Below are positions 5,447-6,093 of a stretch of 6,093 nt of DNA, in pieces. Made by a program: the position numbers and the translations under genes. Each line of letters starts with the position of its first letter. Position 1 is the first letter of the stretch. The notes beneath the pieces were generated by a model that saw only the letters and a list, made by a program, of their open reading frames with translations, was not told the DNA's origin and did no database searches. The stretch covers positions 1 to 6,093 of the forward strand of contig NZDU01000014.1 in NCBI GenBank assembly GCA_002688875.1, given 5' to 3'. This DNA is from Candidatus Pacearchaeota archaeon (lineage in GTDB: Archaea > Nanobdellota > Nanobdellia > Pacearchaeales > GW2011-AR1).

Positions 5447-6093
5447 ATGAAAATCACACTAATCTCAACCAGCACATTCCCCTCAGACCAAGGCCTCCGT
5501 ACCTTATCAGCTTGCTTAGAACGTGCAGGCCACGAAGTCTTAATGATATTCCTACCTTTAGTCGAAGACTACATGCGAAGATATGCAAAAAACGAACTAC
5601 AAGCTATTTGGGAAAAAACCAAAAACTCCGAACTAGTAGGAATCGGCTCCATGGAATCCACAACAGGCAGGGCCAAACAACTCTTAGACATGTACCAAAA
5701 AAACAACATCCCCATCGTCTGGGGCGGACCTCATCCAACTTTCTTCCCAGAAAAATGTTTCGACATGTGTGATCTAATTTGCGTAGGAGAAGCAGAAGAA
5801 GCATTAGTAGAACTAGCCAACACAATGGATAAAAACCAACCCATAACCAACTTAAAAAATTTCTGGGTTAGACAAGACGGCAAGGAATACAAAAACCCAG
5901 TAAGACCTCCAGCAAACGACTTAGACATATTAGCCCAACCCGATTTCGACATCGAAGACCAATGGATTCTAGAAAAAGGTAAAATGATTCCCTTCGAAGA
6001 AAGACATTTTGCAGGAATGCTATTCTTCCAAACCGAACGAGGATGCCCACAAGCATGCAGTTACTGCACCAACAACATCCTACGAGCGCTATA
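5447..6093 (+). CDS. Cobalamin-binding (B12) domain radical SAM protein (3' end off the window)
   Basis: The first 215 residues are present. The N-terminal part resembles the Rossmann-like B12-binding domain of class B radical SAM enzymes: QGLRTLSACLERAGHEV (15-31), VGIGSMESTTGRAKQLL (64-80), IVWGGPHPTFFPEKC (90-104) and CVGEAEEALVEL (112-123). The DxHxxG cobalamin-ligand motif is absent, which is common in this class. The radical SAM core begins at about residue 190 with LFFQTERGCPQACSYC; Cys200, Cys204 and Cys207 form CxxxCxxC. The full protein would be expected to reach roughly 450-600 residues. Family members use cobalamin and SAM for methylation of unactivated carbon or phosphorus, or for ring and cyclisation chemistry. 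Next to a glycosyltransferase and sugar-nucleotide enzymes, a sugar or lipid methyltransferase role is plausible but inferred. The ATG at 5447 matches the start of the first beta strand (MKITLIST). Confidence 0.9.
   Translation, partial: MKITLISTSTFPSDQGLRTLSACLERAGHEVLMIFLPLVEDYMRRYAKNELQAIWEKTKNSELVGIGSMESTTGRAKQLLDMYQKNNIPIVWGGPHPTFFPEKCFDMCDLICVGEAEEALVELANTMDKNQPITNLKNFWVRQDGKEYKNPVRPPANDLDILAQPDFDIEDQWILEKGKMIPFEERHFAGMLFFQTERGCPQACSYCTNNILRAL

Noticed and set aside
5604..6056. Three minus-strand frames and one plus-strand frame overlapping the B12-radical SAM gene
   Set aside because: The in-frame plus-strand protein has convincing B12-domain and CxxxCxxC motifs; the others are low-complexity shadows.
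1..6093. CRISPR arrays, tRNA or rRNA genes, insertion sequences
   Set aside because: No regularly spaced direct repeats, cloverleaf-like segments or transposase-like proteins were seen on either strand.

Overview
The window looks like a piece of an AT-rich archaeal chromosome carrying part of a sugar-nucleotide / surface-glycan locus. The archaeal reading rests on the promoters. A TTTAAA- or TTATAA-type box precedes each recognisable gene, and for three genes its centre lies 24-27 nt upstream of the start codon, which is the geometry of TATA/TFB-driven leaderless transcripts. Two genes with longer leaders carry an AAGGT Shine-Dalgarno instead. Codon use (many ATA and AGA codons) fits an AT-rich archaeon, perhaps a DPANN-type lineage, but the window contains no marker gene, so the phylum is a guess.

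Minus strand, reading right to left: a small unrecognised gene, apparently split by a frameshift (1585-1996); a complete class II aldolase/adducin-family metalloenzyme (907-1542); and an extended-SDR sugar-nucleotide epimerase related to the CDP-paratose/tyvelose epimerase group, whose 3' end lies beyond the left edge (1-816). Plus strand, reading left to right from a divergent promoter region: a radical SAM protein with a SPASM-like C-terminal cluster domain (2118-3350); a fused nucleotidyltransferase + GT4-type glycosyltransferase (3462-5330); and the N-terminal part of a cobalamin-binding radical SAM enzyme (5447 to the right edge).

Inferred joint role: an activated sugar is made (nucleotidyltransferase domain), remodelled (SDR epimerase, perhaps aldolase-derived carbon units), transferred (GT4 domain), and the sugar, lipid or a small molecule is modified by the two radical SAM enzymes. 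No single pathway product can be named from the sequence. Each gene seems to have its own promoter, so this is a functional neighbourhood rather than one operon.

The oddest features are the nucleotidyltransferase-glycosyltransferase fusion, replacement of the catalytic Tyr by Leu in the SDR, loss of the Glu of the GGE-type motif in the first radical SAM protein, a 111-nt intergenic region without a single G on the + strand, and the probable frameshift. The whole + strand is rich in A and C whichever strand is coding. No RNA gene, CRISPR array, insertion sequence or convincing terminator was seen, and no gene-free stretch exceeds 300 bases.
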